The position numbers and the translations under genes were made by a program. 64,000 nt of DNA. It comes from Azorinus chamasolen (Eukaryota > Mollusca > Bivalvia > Cardiida > Solecurtidae). The notes under the pieces are model-generated. The model worked only from the letters and a program-made list of their open reading frames with translations, made no database searches and was not told the DNA's origin. Every line of letters begins with the position of its first letter. The first letter of the stretch is position 1. Location of the stretch: the NCBI GenBank assembly GCA_963576725.1, contig OY755244.1, positions 35,690,609 to 35,754,608 on the forward strand, written 5' to 3'. Of this stretch, positions 36,401-45,115 are shown piece after piece.

Positions 36401-39400
36401 TTGTTTTCCAAATTTATTAAGGATTACGAACAGATCAAATCCTGATAAGAAATCTCATATAGGTTGTCTCATCTGGATATTTTCTGTTTGCTAAGATCTG
36501 GGTCTACACTGTTGGCATATGACAAGTGTACAGATAGTTTTTTGTACAGTACGAGTATAATTGTCGCTATGGCTTTTAAAGGGGATAAATAAAAAGAAAT
36601 ACAATGCAATAAAGAGCAACTAATGACTGTGTCCTTAAATTTGAACGATTGATGGCTTCAGATCGCTGAGGCGGCATGTTTCAGATGATTTTACTTTCGA
36701 TAGATATTCAATAAATTGTATAAAGAAGACAATTGATGAGGACCTTCTATTATCATTATATTTTATAGCAGATTATTTGATGCATTATGGGACATTTGTT
36801 TTGGTGGGCGGTGTTTATTTTCACAGCCCGCATGTGTCATTGGATAGCTTAATCATGTGGAGTTAATGATGTATACAAAGTCATTTTTCCAATTTTAATA
36901 AAGACAACAATTTCAAACATAACACTTACAGTATTTAAAATAGATTGCTTAATATGATGAGCAAACTGACAAACCAATCAAAAGTTGTTACTTTGATGTG
37001 CCGACTCTGATTTTCGCGACTCTGGCATTGTTTGCAGGTCAGTGTTTTAGACCGTACTTGACAAACAATGGCGGCAATCAGCGAATTAATTGGGAGTATA
37101 CTAAATTAAAGGTGACTGTTTGCAAGTGTGTTAGCTGTTTGTCACTGGTTTGTTGATTCTCCCTTCGTCAGACTGTGGCCCCAGGGGATTAATTAATTGA
37201 TGACAACACAGGTGTCACCTGCAGCAGGGTAGCGGGGAGGACTTGTGCAGTGATGCATTTTCTGTAAGTAAACAGATCACCGACAGTATCAATATATTTT
37301 TTTTTTATTTTTTTTTTATAAAAATGTATACACATAACTGAAACGAATATTCGAATGGTAAAATAGGGTTCGAATATTCGATTAAAAAAACGAATATTCG
37401 AATATTCGTTGACATCCCTAATATTAACTATTACAAGGGGGACCCATTTCATAAGGGTAGGTAACCCTAAAGTTAATTTTGCTGTTGTTATCTCCCCTTT
37501 CTGACTTAGACTTCCACTACACTATCCAGCACTAAAGAAAGTGGAGCGCGCTGTCTGCGGACAGCTCTTGTTTTTTTTTCAGATTAACAAAAGAGTCTAA
37601 TGCTCAGGGATTCCTACAGCTGTTACAGCCGTACAACATGTGGTGGACTGCCAGAGAGACGGTGTTTAAGCATTTTTCTGCTGAATATCCAAAGGTGTCC
37701 AAGCGAAAGTCAACACGGGAGTTACATCTGACTCACCCTACCAAAAAAATGTTAGTATTTTCAGAGATGGAAGGTGTACCAACTCTTTATTCCATGAATA
37801 TTCATGTAAGAAATAATGACATCATAAAGGTTTAAAATGCATCTCTATGAAGTAATTGGTTGATAGTATTGAAAGGACTATTCAATTTAAAGCAGAATTT
37901 CTTTCAAAACAACAGAAAGCTAGAAATAAGTTTGGATCTGTGATTTATATGCATATAAAATGAGGGATGTATCAACAGTATGCTAGATGCTTACCCCTTA
38001 CCTGATGAATATTCGTGTAAGAAATAATGAATATGAATATTTATTAGATAATTATTTATAATAGCATTATTAACCCTTTCCCACATATAAACGTGTTTTC
38101 ACGCATTTGCAAACAGTAGACCCACATCAGACGGCTCCTAGAGGAGCCGTCTGATCAGGATCTGCACTGTTTGCTAATAGCATTTGATAGATCTGTTTCT
38201 TTGCTTTCTAAAATGTCTACAATGTTTCCCCTTCCATTTTTCTTTATGACTATTTTGTTAATGAATATTCAGTAAGTATTGAAATTTGGCCTAATTACAG
38301 AATACGGACAAGGGTTAAACAGGAAAATGTTTACCATGGTAGAAACCATAGAATCGGATCTATTATTATTTCGTAAGTAAACAGAGCAGACCCTGATCAG
38401 ACTGCTCCTACAGGAGTTGTCTGGTGTGGGTCGACAGTTTTCTCTGTTTACAAATGCATAAAACTGTGTCGGTATCAGGTAAAGTATTAACCTCATACAA
38501 ACACTTTTTTACACCTTTACAGAGTAAACCAAGATCAGACGGCTCATGCAAGAGCCATCTGATCAGAGTCTGTTCTGTTTTCTTATGATCTGACTCTAAA
38601 GTTTCTACCTTTACCAAAACTTCCTGTGTACATATGCCATAATAAAAATTCAGCTAATAAATATTCATGATGTCATTATTTCAACATGAATATTCATTGA
38701 GAAAATAATTAAAAAACCTTCAATTTTTGTGTCACTTAGGGATCACTTTTCAGTCTTTCTGTCCATCTGTCTGTCTGTTCGTCACACTTTCTTTCTCTTT
38801 TTTTGGCCGTCATTTCTAAACTATTCAATATAGAGCTTTCAAATTTCAAATGTGTCTTCCTCTCATTGTCACTCTACATGTAATACTTTTTGATTTATTC
38901 CCCTTTGTTCTGATTTTAGCACTCCAGCAGATTAACAGTTTTTGTGTCACCTGTGAGCAGGTGGCACATGTATTCCTTCGAACACTCTTGTTTAGATTAT
39001 GGCATTACTGACAACTCTGGTGAGAGACAAAGCAGGTGTATTAGGTTCAGTACTGCTTGTATATTCACAGATCATTTATTGTGAAATGGACATTCAAGGT
39101 GACAGATACTTACCAGGTGGTACCGGACATCCAGTTGTCTATCCAGATACCCAAGCATGGTAAGACTGAATACTGTAATTGGGGCCCCATAGCTTGTGTG
39201 GGTGCTCTATAGTAATTACCCTGTCCATCTGTCACAGTGTCCATTTATTTTTTTGTCCACTCTCTAATGCAAATATAGAGAATAATAGGTTAGTGCCGCA
39301 AGCCTCGCCTCAACGTTTTCTCCCCTCGTCGGATAAAGGCGTCCCATCTATGTCACTAACCTATTATTCGATTTATCCAGTCAATTTAGTTAAATATCTT

Positions 39401-42400
39401 TTTTCAAAGACTCATAAAACTCTTGAAATAATTTACATTGAAAATGCGGTTTTTCGATCAACGGACCCCTCCCTTTTCATTTCCATTTAGACGTAAATAG
39501 ATCTAATGAGCTACCGCAGAGGAAAATAGTTTCGATATTTGCATTACAAGAGGGGAAAACGTGGTTGAATTTGAAAAATAAGATCATTTGAATCGAGGGT
39601 CGATATGTTATTTCAAACAGACATGGTTACATTCTCTGGTCAAATTCGAGTTCCGTAGTCTCGGTTTCTATTTTTAGATAGACCTAACGTCACTCATAAA
39701 TCGATGGAACTGAACAGGCTATATTTAGGTCTATGACTATCACCGCCCCTGTAAGAGTTTATCAATCAATTATCATGAGAGTGAAAAGAAAACATTTAGG
39801 GCTATTCCAGGAAAATCTCCCTGGGGGTCGGAACGACAACCTATTAAAATTACCTTGGTGGGGTGTGCAAAAGAAATTTTAATTCTGTTGGTGGGGGTGG
39901 AAATTTGATTAAACTTCTATTGGTTGGGGGTATTTCAACATCAGAAATTAAATTGATGGGGTTGTTTGTCAAGTTCAACGCTTCATGCAAACGGTTTTCT
40001 TCAATAATAATGAAAATTAACAGAAAACCTTTTTCTGAGACGAACTCCCACGAAATTCCGTTGCAATTTTTAGTTCTGATCATCTAGACGCTTATCTGAT
40101 CACACTTCCATAATGAGCGGCTGATTGATTCAGACTAGACCGTGAAAAAAGTACTAAGACACCGGTAGTCTCAACCAATCACTGCTCTTGCTTCTCGATG
40201 TAAAAGCCCGGATGAACAAAACAAATAAATAAACCGAAAATAGACCTACTGTAAATAACAACCAAAAGACATTGACAGGATGTTTTATTAATAAAACACA
40301 GACTCCTAGCAGTAGCACAGGTACATGTAGTGAATCAGAGGTCGGCGAAGAGAAAATTACTTGCAATAACAGAACCACGGAAGCATGTATGATGTAAACA
40401 GGACGAAATGAAAGACTGTCGAGACTAATGCACAAATGTGGCAATACACTGGGCTGCCATTTGGGTTTGCAAGTCGGCTTGACAAAAAGTAATTGCAAAC
40501 ATGTAAAAATATATTTATTTATTTATTGGAAAGGGGGGGGGGTTAATTTTTATTCTCTTGGTGGTGGGGTAAAAATAATTAAAATTCTATTGGTGGTACC
40601 CCTAATTTAGACTTTCGTTCCTACCCCCCCAGGGAGATTTTCCTGGAATAGCCCTTACTATTTATCTGTCAATCTTTGCTTCCAGGCTTGATTAAAATAG
40701 TTCCATGGTTATAGAATCATTACGCCTATCTACTAACCTAATAAACCTTCTGCTACCGGAAGTAACCTAATAAACCTAAGTTTATCTGCACCCCCTTTAT
40801 TATGTCACTAGAGAAGCCTGGTGACTGGATAAAATTTCCATCAGATCTTCACCAAACTTGCTGAAAATGTGTAAAGGTATGAAATCTAGATCAAGTTTGC
40901 TAACCAGCTCTATTTATCACAATGGTTTCACAAAGCGACTTTTAAAGAGTCAATATGAGGGAATGGGTTAAGCAGTTTATATCCAATTGTCACCAAACTT
41001 GTTGAAAATGTTGGTGGCAAGTTTGATTACCAGTCAGATCGCACTTCTGGATTCTGGCCCTTGAATAAGGAAAAATTGACAAAATCGGTCTTGTAGGCTC
41101 TCCGAGTTAAGCAGTTTATACTGGCTGCAATAGTAACATTGCGCTCAGCGTTTGACACAGCTAAAAGCTAAGAGGTCCTGCGATAGTCGATAACTGAATC
41201 TGCGTAGTTATTGGCATTGCAATTTCCCTTCTTGCACATTTATAGCCCCTCTGACAGCATTATATGGGGCCCTTTCTGACTTGGTCTAGTTGTCTCCTTG
41301 AAGCATGTATTAAACCTTTGCTCCATAGATACACCTTTGAATGCATTTGCAAACAGAGTAGACTCTGATCTGATGGCTCCTATAGGAGCCGTCTGATCTG
41401 GGTCTGCTCTGTTTGCTTATGGAATTATATAGATCTGATTCTACAGTTTCTGTCAGGGCCAAAAAATCTCATTTCATATGCCATTTGAAAAAAGTAAGCT
41501 AATTAATAATCACACCTGCATTATTTCTTAATGCATGATTTATTCATTGGGGGGGGGGGGGGGGGGGGATGGTTGGCGGGGTGATTCCTATACGCTGCTG
41601 TTGAACAGTGTTAGTTTTACTTTTTCACACCTTATGTAATTAATCCAAGTTATTGCATGTCAAGTTGTCCAAACTATGTTGTCCTGACATGTGCATACAT
41701 TGATGAATTTGTGCTGTTGATGATTGGCGATAGAACAATATTTTCACCTACTTGAGGAAGTCCGTCCATCCATGTGTCTGTCACACTACTTTTCGTCATA
41801 CTCTTGTTTCATGTGAATAATTGAAATAACTAGTCTCTGCATGAATAGTATTAACCCTTACCTTCATATACACACATTTGCAAACAGAGTAGACCCAGAT
41901 CAGACGGCTCCTAAAGGAGCCATCTGATCAAGGTCTGCTCTGTTTGCATTGGACATGATCATATAGATCTGATTCTACAGTTTTTGTCAAAGCAAAATGC
42001 TTCCTTGAAAACACATCCTTCACATTATAAAATTTCAGCTTATAAATATTTAAGATGTCCTTATTTCTTACATGAATATTAAACAGGGAAAGGGTTAATA
42101 TAACTCTTGGAATGTGGGAACTAGTGTACTGGCATTTTCAAACATTGTAGACCCAGATCAGAGTTGGTTTAACTTCTTTAGTTAATTATGCCCCCGTTGA
42201 CGATAGTCACAGGGCATTATGTTTTGCACATGTCCGTCAGTCTGTCACGCTTTTAGGTGCAGTTGGTAGTCAGTTTTTCAAGTATTATAAGTCAGTAAGT
42301 TCTACACTTATACACCTGAAACTTCACACCATCTGTGCTATCATTTGGCACCAGACCCATGCTGCCGGCAAGCCCAAGGTCAAGGTCAGATGACTTGGAA

Positions 42401-42843
42401 ATTTTACGTGCAGTTGGTTGTCACATTTATGTGCAGTTTTTGTCACAGTTTTTTCATTATCTTATATCTCCCTAACCACTGTATCTATTGCCATGGAATT
42501 GCATATACACATTAAACACCATCCATACTTTCATTGCACACCCAGCCCATGCTGCCCGCAAGTCCAAGGTCAAGGTCAAATGACTTTGAAATTTTACGTG
42601 CAGCTAGGCAAGCACCTACACGGGGGCATCACTGTGTCTTACAGACACAATTTTCTAGTTTTTTTCTTCATACACTAATTGGAGGATTTACTTCAAACTT
42701 TTACAGATAAACAACCTTATATCATTTCAGTTTCACCACCAAATGCTGCTCTGACAACAGCTCCACAGAACTTTCAACTAATGCTAAAGGAACTTGGAAT
42801 AGAAGCAACCATTCATAGTTTGATTATGCTGTTAATTGAGTGA
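20653..42843 (+). CDS. CENPP: Centromere protein P (CENP-P), complete nine-exon gene
   Basis: CENP-P is a subunit of the constitutive centromere-associated network (CENP-O/P/Q/U/R group) at the inner kinetochore. Exons: 20653-20705, 24429-24635, 26662-26740, 28844-28910, 29962-30050, 31163-31254, 37583-37750, 39071-39159, 42731-42843. Every junction has GT/AG sites and matching phase, giving 318 aa. If translation starts at 24493 (AACATGG) the product is 279 aa, close to the roughly 290 aa of vertebrate CENP-P. Order of evidence: a coiled-coil start (EIALLEADIEQLEKAIQEQ), ALKYQIDQLGDITGIKL, a beta segment (GQVEFSLEISLVES), the ETVFKHFSAEYP block, FIVKWTFKV … IQLSIQIPKH, and the C-terminal NFQLMLKELGIEATIHSLI, which mirrors the conserved CENP-P end. 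No stops or frameshifts. Introns are packed with transposons. Exon 1 is the least certain part. Confidence 0.87.
20985..21360 (-). mobile_element. Pair of tRNA-like SINE heads
   Basis: Minus-strand heads at about 20990-21085 and 21265-21350 share GCTCAGTCGGTAGAGCACTC or a close variant, a CTCGC/GTGAG anticodon stem, and box B GTTCGATCC. The second has the best box B (GGGTTCGATCCCC) but a broken D arm. In both, position 33 before the anticodon (TGT, TGA) is C rather than the near-universal T, so neither is a working tRNA. Both lie in CENPP intron 1. Confidence 0.65.
21569..22770. mobile_element. hAT-type non-autonomous element with exact 8-bp duplication
   Basis: Ends TAGGGGTGGGCC and …GTCACCCCTA share the TAGGGGTG terminal repeat. 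The 8-bp duplication GTTATTTA is exact at 21561-21568 and 22771-22778. Inside are ATCGATGCATTGCGAT-type repeats at the left end and CAATAGTAT(C/T)GCAATAG repeats at the right end. No transposase frame is seen, so it must be moved in trans. Confidence 0.88.
22833..23076. mobile_element. Family-F TTAA MITE
   Basis: TTAACCTTTTACTCCATAAATA to GGAGGAAAAGGTTAA, with CTAATTAATATCAATGACAT in the right arm and the shared hairpin core. Confidence 0.8.
23096..23331. mobile_element. Family-A TTAA MITE
   Basis: TTAACCCTTTGCTTCATA to GGGAAAGGGTTAA, with core CCAGATCAGAGGGTTCCTAT and the GAATATTCATTAGGTATTG right arm. Confidence 0.82.
23410..24306. mobile_element. Family-A MITE interrupted by a tandem array
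   Basis: The left half (TTACCCTTTCCTTCC … GCTAGTGGAATTTAATAG) ends near 23518. The right half (CTTTGTAAAATAGCTAC … GGGAAAGGGTTAA) resumes near 24183. The 281-bp repeat array fills the gap. Confidence 0.75.
23519..24182. repeat. 281-bp tandem repeat, about 2.4 copies
   Basis: CTGCTCATGAACAGACTCAA recurs at 23521, 23803 and 24083. Units contain GGGGATCAC, AACAGCAGGTGTTAAGTGC, TGTCGCC and GCTAGGGGGCGTGAGCAGTG. A diverged inverted part lies at 12285. Confidence 0.88.
24310..24426 (+). repeat. Dispersed-repeat end abutting CENPP exon 2
   Basis: TTTGAGGTCAAAGGTCAAATT, then GGGGCATTGTGTTTCACAAAC and ACATCTTGTTT, the typical end of a bivalve dispersed repeat. The final CTTGTTT is part of the polypyrimidine tract of the exon 2 acceptor. 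Confidence 0.7.
24429..24635 (+). CDS. CENPP: CENPP exon 2
   Basis: Acceptor CTTGTTTGTCTCCAG, donor GTAAGT. Encodes FPDTHSDFMDRS through the predicted coiled coil to NEAW. In-frame Met codons at 24454, 24481 and 24493; the last has the best context. The acceptor tract is the end of a dispersed repeat. Confidence 0.85.
24761..24924 (+). repeat. Internally deleted TATACCC…AGTTCTAGTT repeat
   Basis: Same ends as 12889-15099 (TATACCCACGCAAACAAAG; CACCTTTAGTGATAGTTC) but with only 164 bases and no tandem array. Confidence 0.8.
25203..25412. mobile_element. Family-A MITE, left end lost
   Basis: Starts within the core (TAGACCCAGATCAGATG) and keeps the full right arm to GGAAAGGGTTAA. Confidence 0.7.
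25815..26009. mobile_element. Family-C MITE, core lost
   Basis: TTAACCCATTTCCTCATAGG to GAGGAAAGGGTTAC. It has the TTTTAGATCCAACC and TATTTATCACAATGG segments, but the hairpin centre is deleted. Confidence 0.75.
26335..26582. mobile_element. Family-A TTAA MITE, intact
   Basis: TTAACCCTTTCCCTCATA to GGGAAAGGGTTAA, 248 bp, core CAGACGGCTCCTAGAGGAGC. A good reference copy. Confidence 0.88.
26662..26740 (+). CDS. CENPP: CENPP exon 3
   Basis: Acceptor TTTACTTTCAG, donor GTACTG. Encodes KYQSSPTSINVNTDIASAQ and LEALKYQ; the Leu pattern continues the coiled coil. Confidence 0.85.
26745..27835. other. Intronic DNA, possibly a decayed transposon
   Basis: A TGTGTGTTGAAAG(A/T)AAGAAAAC block occurs twice (27400 and 27745). 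Near 27165-27220 a frame reads NKREISEFFCP, reminiscent of transposase N-termini, but it is quickly interrupted. No exon-like unit fits the CENPP phases here. Confidence 0.35.
27836..27977. mobile_element. Family-C MITE, left end lost
   Basis: AGGAGCAAATGCTCTATTTA to GAGGGAATGGGTTAA, with CGGTAGATTTATTCAAA inside. Confidence 0.75.
28226..28315. repeat. Palindromic element, family I
   Basis: CCAAACCCTATACTGTGATC … GTCACAGTATAGGGTTTGG, centre TCTCAAAGAGA. Copies at 55336-55425 and 56683-56772. Confidence 0.8.
28628..28804. mobile_element. Palindromic MITE, family J
   Basis: GGGTCCATGCTTATAAAGC to GCTTTATAAGCATGGACCC. Ends 39 bases before CENPP exon 4. Confidence 0.82.
28844..28910 (+). CDS. 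CENPP: CENPP exon 4
   Basis: Acceptor TTGAATATTTCAG, donor GTAAAT. Encodes IDQLGDITGIKLVDTRTEV and IEK, matching the L..LTGI region of CENP-P. A palindromic MITE ends only 39 bases upstream. Confidence 0.87.
29071..29286. mobile_element. Family-F MITE
   Basis: GTAACCCTTTACTCTAATAA to ATGGAGTAAAGGGTTAA. Left TTAA mutated; core shortened. Confidence 0.7.
29472..29719. mobile_element. Family-A TTAA MITE
   Basis: TTAACCCTTTCCCTCATA to AGGGAAAGGGCATT; right TTAA lost. Another decayed core lies at 29800-29870. Confidence 0.8.
29962..30050 (+). CDS. CENPP: CENPP exon 5
   Basis: Acceptor ATATTATACAG, donor GTATGT. Encodes TLWCRKKKYVEGYC and GQVEFSLEISLVESM, corresponding to the first strands of the CENP-P RWD-like fold. 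Confidence 0.87.
30267..30380 (+). repeat. Internally deleted TATACACCCAC…AGTTAAT repeat
   Basis: Third relative of 12889-15099, with GATCAAGGCTGCTGTGTGGG and CACCTTTAGTGATAATTCTAG but no array. Confidence 0.75.
30455..31130. repeat. Family-A/F remnants and CATCAT tract
   Basis: Partial hairpin cores at 30480-30545 and 31035-31095, an isolated (ATC)n tract at 30715-30742, and GAGGGTATGGGTTAA ends. Nothing coding before CENPP exon 6. Confidence 0.55.
31163..31254 (+). CDS. CENPP: CENPP exon 6
   Basis: Acceptor GATTTTATTTTCAG, donor GTAAGC. Encodes NVDTSVKSTITNMMVTASDS and LQKDLGSTIT. Confidence 0.85.
31514..34304. mobile_element. Pogo/Tigger-like element with TA duplication
   Basis: Ends CAGTAAAATGGCGATAATCC and GGATTATCGCCGTTTTACTG are inverted repeats flanked by TA on both sides (31512-31513, 34305-34306), and GCTCGGATTA recurs in both arms. 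The size is 2.8 kb. It contains a LINE fragment and no transposase of its own. It fills much of CENPP intron 6. Confidence 0.8.
31991..33940 (-). mobile_element. LINE C-terminal fragment nested in the pogo-like element
   Basis: A 176-codon minus-strand frame (33937-33407) ends a LINE ORF2: TRLTMIHFRTGNHRFPVEVG, then C-x2-C (CNLCELNEIGDEMHYLLKCP) with H-x4-C, typical of the zinc knuckle after RT in many mollusc LINEs. Downstream are long 3' sequence, GAATAAAATG and a (GTTCT)n tail at about 31991-32010. The RT domain itself is missing. Confidence 0.7.
34621..37571 (+). repeat. Dispersed repeat (AAGTGGAGC ends) split by a hAT element
   Basis: It starts AAAGTGGAGCTATTGTCATG with (GTCGGC)n, has about 180-bp internal units (CCATGTCTCAGAAACTGTC; AGGGTAGGTAACCCTAA), and ends AAAGTGGAGCGCGCTG…CAGCTCTTG. 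The hAT insertion occupies 35086-37420. Its right end forms the acceptor tract of CENPP exon 7. Confidence 0.8.
35086..37420. mobile_element. hAT-type element, 2.3 kb, exact 8-bp duplication
   Basis: Ends TAGGGATGTCAACGAATA and TATTCGTTGACATCCCTA are 17-18-bp inverted repeats of the TAGGGATG (Ac/hAT) type, followed inside by repeated CGAATATTCG motifs. The duplication ATATTAAC is exact at 35078-35085 and 37421-37428. No long transposase frame is present; partial family-G cores (35700, 36290) sit inside it. Confidence 0.92.
37583..37750 (+). CDS. CENPP: CENPP exon 7
   Basis: Acceptor CTTGTTTTTTTTTCAG, donor GTTAGT. Encodes LTKESNAQGFLQLLQPYN, MWWTARETVFKHFSAEYP and KVSKRKSTRELHLTHPTKK. The polypyrimidine tract is the end of the dispersed repeat 34621-37571. 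Confidence 0.9.
38070..38318. mobile_element. Family-A TTAA MITE, intact
   Basis: TTAACCCTTTCCCACATA to ACAAGGGTTAA, 249 bp, core CAGACGGCTCCTAGAGGAGC. Confidence 0.85.
38335..38700. mobile_element. Two partial family-F cores
   Basis: Cores at 38388-38450 and 38520-38580, and a right arm with AATATTCATGATGTCATTAT. Ends are decayed. Confidence 0.6.
38728..38992 (+). repeat. TGTGTCAC-type dispersed repeat
   Basis: TTTGTGTCACTTAGGGATCAC, a (CTGT)n segment, then CACCTGTGAGCAGGTGGCAC and ACTCTTGTTT at the end. Lies 78 bases before CENPP exon 8. Confidence 0.6.
39071..39159 (+). CDS. CENPP: CENPP exon 8
   Basis: Acceptor TATATTCACAG, donor GTAAGA. Encodes SFIVKWTFKVTDTYQVVPD and IQLSIQIPKH, matching the W…P.L.L…P segment of CENP-P. 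Confidence 0.88.
39799..40654. mobile_element. PIF/Harbinger-like non-autonomous element
   Basis: Ends GGGCTATTCCAGGAAAATCT and AGATTTTCCTGGAATAGCCC are about 30-bp inverted repeats, flanked by the 3-bp duplication TTA (39796-39798, 40655-40657). The TTA duplication and GGG start fit PIF/Harbinger. The inner sub-terminal parts repeat CTATTGGTGG(G/T). No transposase. It lies within a larger decayed region (39280-40800) with inverted AATAGGTTAGTG/CACTAACCTATT motifs. Confidence 0.8.
40840..41560. repeat. Family-C and family-F remnants, poly(G) run
   Basis: A family-C right part at 40906-40972 (ends GAGGGAATGGGTTAA), a CACCAAACTTG block twice, a family-F core at 41355-41415, and a poly(G) run at 41549-41568. 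Confidence 0.6.
41851..42098. mobile_element. Family-F/A hybrid TTAA MITE
   Basis: TTAACCCTTACCTTCATA to CAGGGAAAGGGTTAA, core CAGACGGCTCCTAAAGGAGC, outer right arm with TCTTACATGAATATTAAAC. Confidence 0.82.
42180..42660 (+). repeat. Dispersed repeat with two internal units
   Basis: ATGCCCCCGTTGACGATAGTC to CGGGGGCATCACTGTGTCTT, with CCAAGGTCAAGGTCA and GTGCAG repeated. Ends 71 bases before CENPP exon 9. The 86-codon frame inside is not a gene. Confidence 0.65.
42731..42843 (+). CDS. CENPP: CENPP exon 9 with stop codon
   Basis: Acceptor ATATCATTTCAG, stop TGA. Encodes SPPNAALTTAPQNFQLML then KELGIEATIHSLIMLLIE. No AATAAA follows at once on the plus strand; a family-A MITE begins 53 bases after the stop. 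Confidence 0.9.
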
Positions 42844-42895
42844 TAAAATAATGCAAAAGAACCTGTAAACTACTGGCCTTACAAGTTTGCTTCCA

Positions 42896-43127
42896 TTAAC
42901 CCTTTTCACTGTTCTATGTTTATTGCAAATTTCAATACCTACTCAATATTCATTAACAAAATAGCTATAAAGAAATATGAACGGTGGAAAGCTAAGAAAT
43001 AGAGCTTTCAAATTCTATTAGCAAACAGAGCAGACCCTGATCAGACGGCTCCTGTAGGAGCCGTCTGATCTGGGTCTACTCTTTTTGCAAATGCGTGAAA
43101 ACACGTTTATATGATGTAAAGGGTTAA
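42896..43127. mobile_element. Family-A TTAA MITE in the CENPP 3' flank
   Basis: TTAACCCTTTTCACTG to GTAAAGGGTTAA, core CAGACGGCTCCTGTAGGAGC. A family-F-like sequence follows at once. Confidence 0.85.
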
Positions 43128-43520
43128 ACTCTGATAACACTTTACATCATGAATATTCATGTAAGAAATAATGACATCTTGAACTGTCATAACGGCATAT
43201 GAATGCAATAATTTTTAGACAGTTGTAGAAACTAGAATTTTTAATTTTTTATTATTTCATAAACAACAGCCGTCTGATCTGGGTCTACTCTGTTTACAAA
43301 GGTGTGTATGCACAGCAAAGGGTTAAAATGATAGTCTCTGCTTGCGACGCATTTTTAAAAATGCCCAACGTTACATAAATCATATCAACAAAAAAGATTC
43401 GTTTTGTATCACATGGGCATTTTTCAGATTGACAGTCTTCATACGGATAATTGAATATACCCAACACCATGTTTTATGATTTTATTGAAAATATGCGTTT
43501 ATTGTAGAGACTGTCACACT

Positions 43521-43770
43521 TTAACCCATAGCCTGCCAGTCACAACTATTGTTGCATTTGCAAACAGTGTAGACCCAGATGAGAGAGCTTCTATAGGAGC
43601 TCCCTCATCTGGGTCTACACTGTTTGCCATGGAAAATCCATGCCTGTATGCTCTATCCTTTTGTCTAGGAAATCATTTCAATATAACCCTGAATATTTTT
43701 GTAAATATTTGCCTAATTAAGATTCATAGAGACAAGAATGATAAAAAATATGCGGCAGGCTAAGGGTTAA
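43521..43770. mobile_element. Family-H TTAA MITE
   Basis: TTAACCCATAGCCTGCC to GGCAGGCTAAGGGTTAA, 250 bp, with a perfectly symmetric core GTAGACCCAGATGAGAG…CTCATCTGGGTCTAC. Related cores are near 26240, 46180, 47830 and 52020. Confidence 0.8.
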
Positions 43771-43899
43771 GGGTGTATTTCTTGACTACTTCCACACTGT
43801 GGACAAATTTCTGGCAACCAATGCAAACAGTATGAATTCAGAGGAAAGTGATTTAGAACCATCTTGTTAGGCTCCACAGTGTTAGACTCTGACTAAAAA

Positions 43900-44575
43900 G
43901 ACTGAAAAGTTAACCCTTTACCTGATGAATATTCATGTAAAAGTGATGACAATATGATTCAGAATGTTTATTAGCTGAATTTTTATAATGGAATAAGCAC
44001 ACAGAATGTTTTGGCTATGGCAGAAACTGTAAAATCAGATCTATGTAATTCCATATGCAAGAGCAGACCCTGATCAGATAGCTCCTACAAGAGCCATCTT
44101 ATCTGGGTCTACTCCAATTGCAAAGTTGTTAAAAGGCAAAGGTTTATACAGATGGTATTTTATGTAGACACATGTTACTTTAACCATTTCTTGGTTTCAT
44201 ATTTGTGTACGACATGATAACGTCATGAAATAAGAGCTGGGTTTTTATAATGGTATTTTTAGACAGGATTTTTTGGTATAGAAATAGGAACTGAAAAAAA
44301 AGTTCTGTTAACCCATTCCCTGTTCAATATTCATGTCAGAAATAATGACATCATATATACTTATTAGCTGATTTTTAACAATGTCATATGTGCACAGGAA
44401 TATTTGGTAGTCTGATCTGTTAACCCTTTACTCCATAAATATGCCTTTGCAAACAGAGTAGACCCAGATCGGATGGCTCTGTTTGCTTATAAAATAATAT
44501 AGTTATCGTACGGCAGTTTCTACTATGGCCCAAATGTCCCTTGGGGCTGATGCCCATGTGACATAAAAATTATTT
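43900..44575. repeat. Family-F remnants
   Basis: Decayed copies with CCTGATGAATATTCATGTAA, the core CCTGATCAGATAGCTCCTAC, and CCATTCCCTGTTC ends. No gene. Confidence 0.6.
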
Positions 44576-44819
44576 AACCCTTTCCCTGTTCTACGTTTAT
44601 TTCAAATTTCAATACCTATTGAATATTCATGGGCAAAATAGTTATATGAAATATTGAAGGTTGGATATTACAGCCATTTTAGAAACTTAAGAAACGGATC
44701 TATCAAATTTTATTAGCAAACTGCAGACCCTGATCGGACGGCTCCTCTAGGAGCCGTCTGATCTGGGTCTACTCTGTTTGCAAATGCGTGAAAACACATT
44801 TATATGAGAAAAGGGTTAA
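44576..44819. mobile_element. Family-A TTAA MITE, intact
   Basis: TTAACCCTTTCCCTGTTC to GAGAAAAGGGTTAA, core CGGACGGCTCCTCTAGGAGC. A family-F copy runs on from its right TTAA to about 44992. Confidence 0.85.
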
Positions 44820-45115
44820 CTAGGTTAAGTAATTTTCATGATGTCATTATCTCTTACATGAATATTCATGGAGTAAAGGTTTAATGAATATCGAGAGCAG
44901 ACCCTGATCAGACAGGTCCAACTGGAACTGTCTGATATTGGTGTGATCTGTTGGCAAAGGTGTGAAAAAGCATATATATGAGGGAAAGGGTTATTTGAAC
45001 CTTCTCATTTGTGCAAACTTTAGAGAAACTATTGACTGTGTGTCAGACAGATGCAGGTCAGGTACATGTAGCACTTAACATGACAAGTGCAGTTGCCCAG
45101 TTGAGATGCATAATT

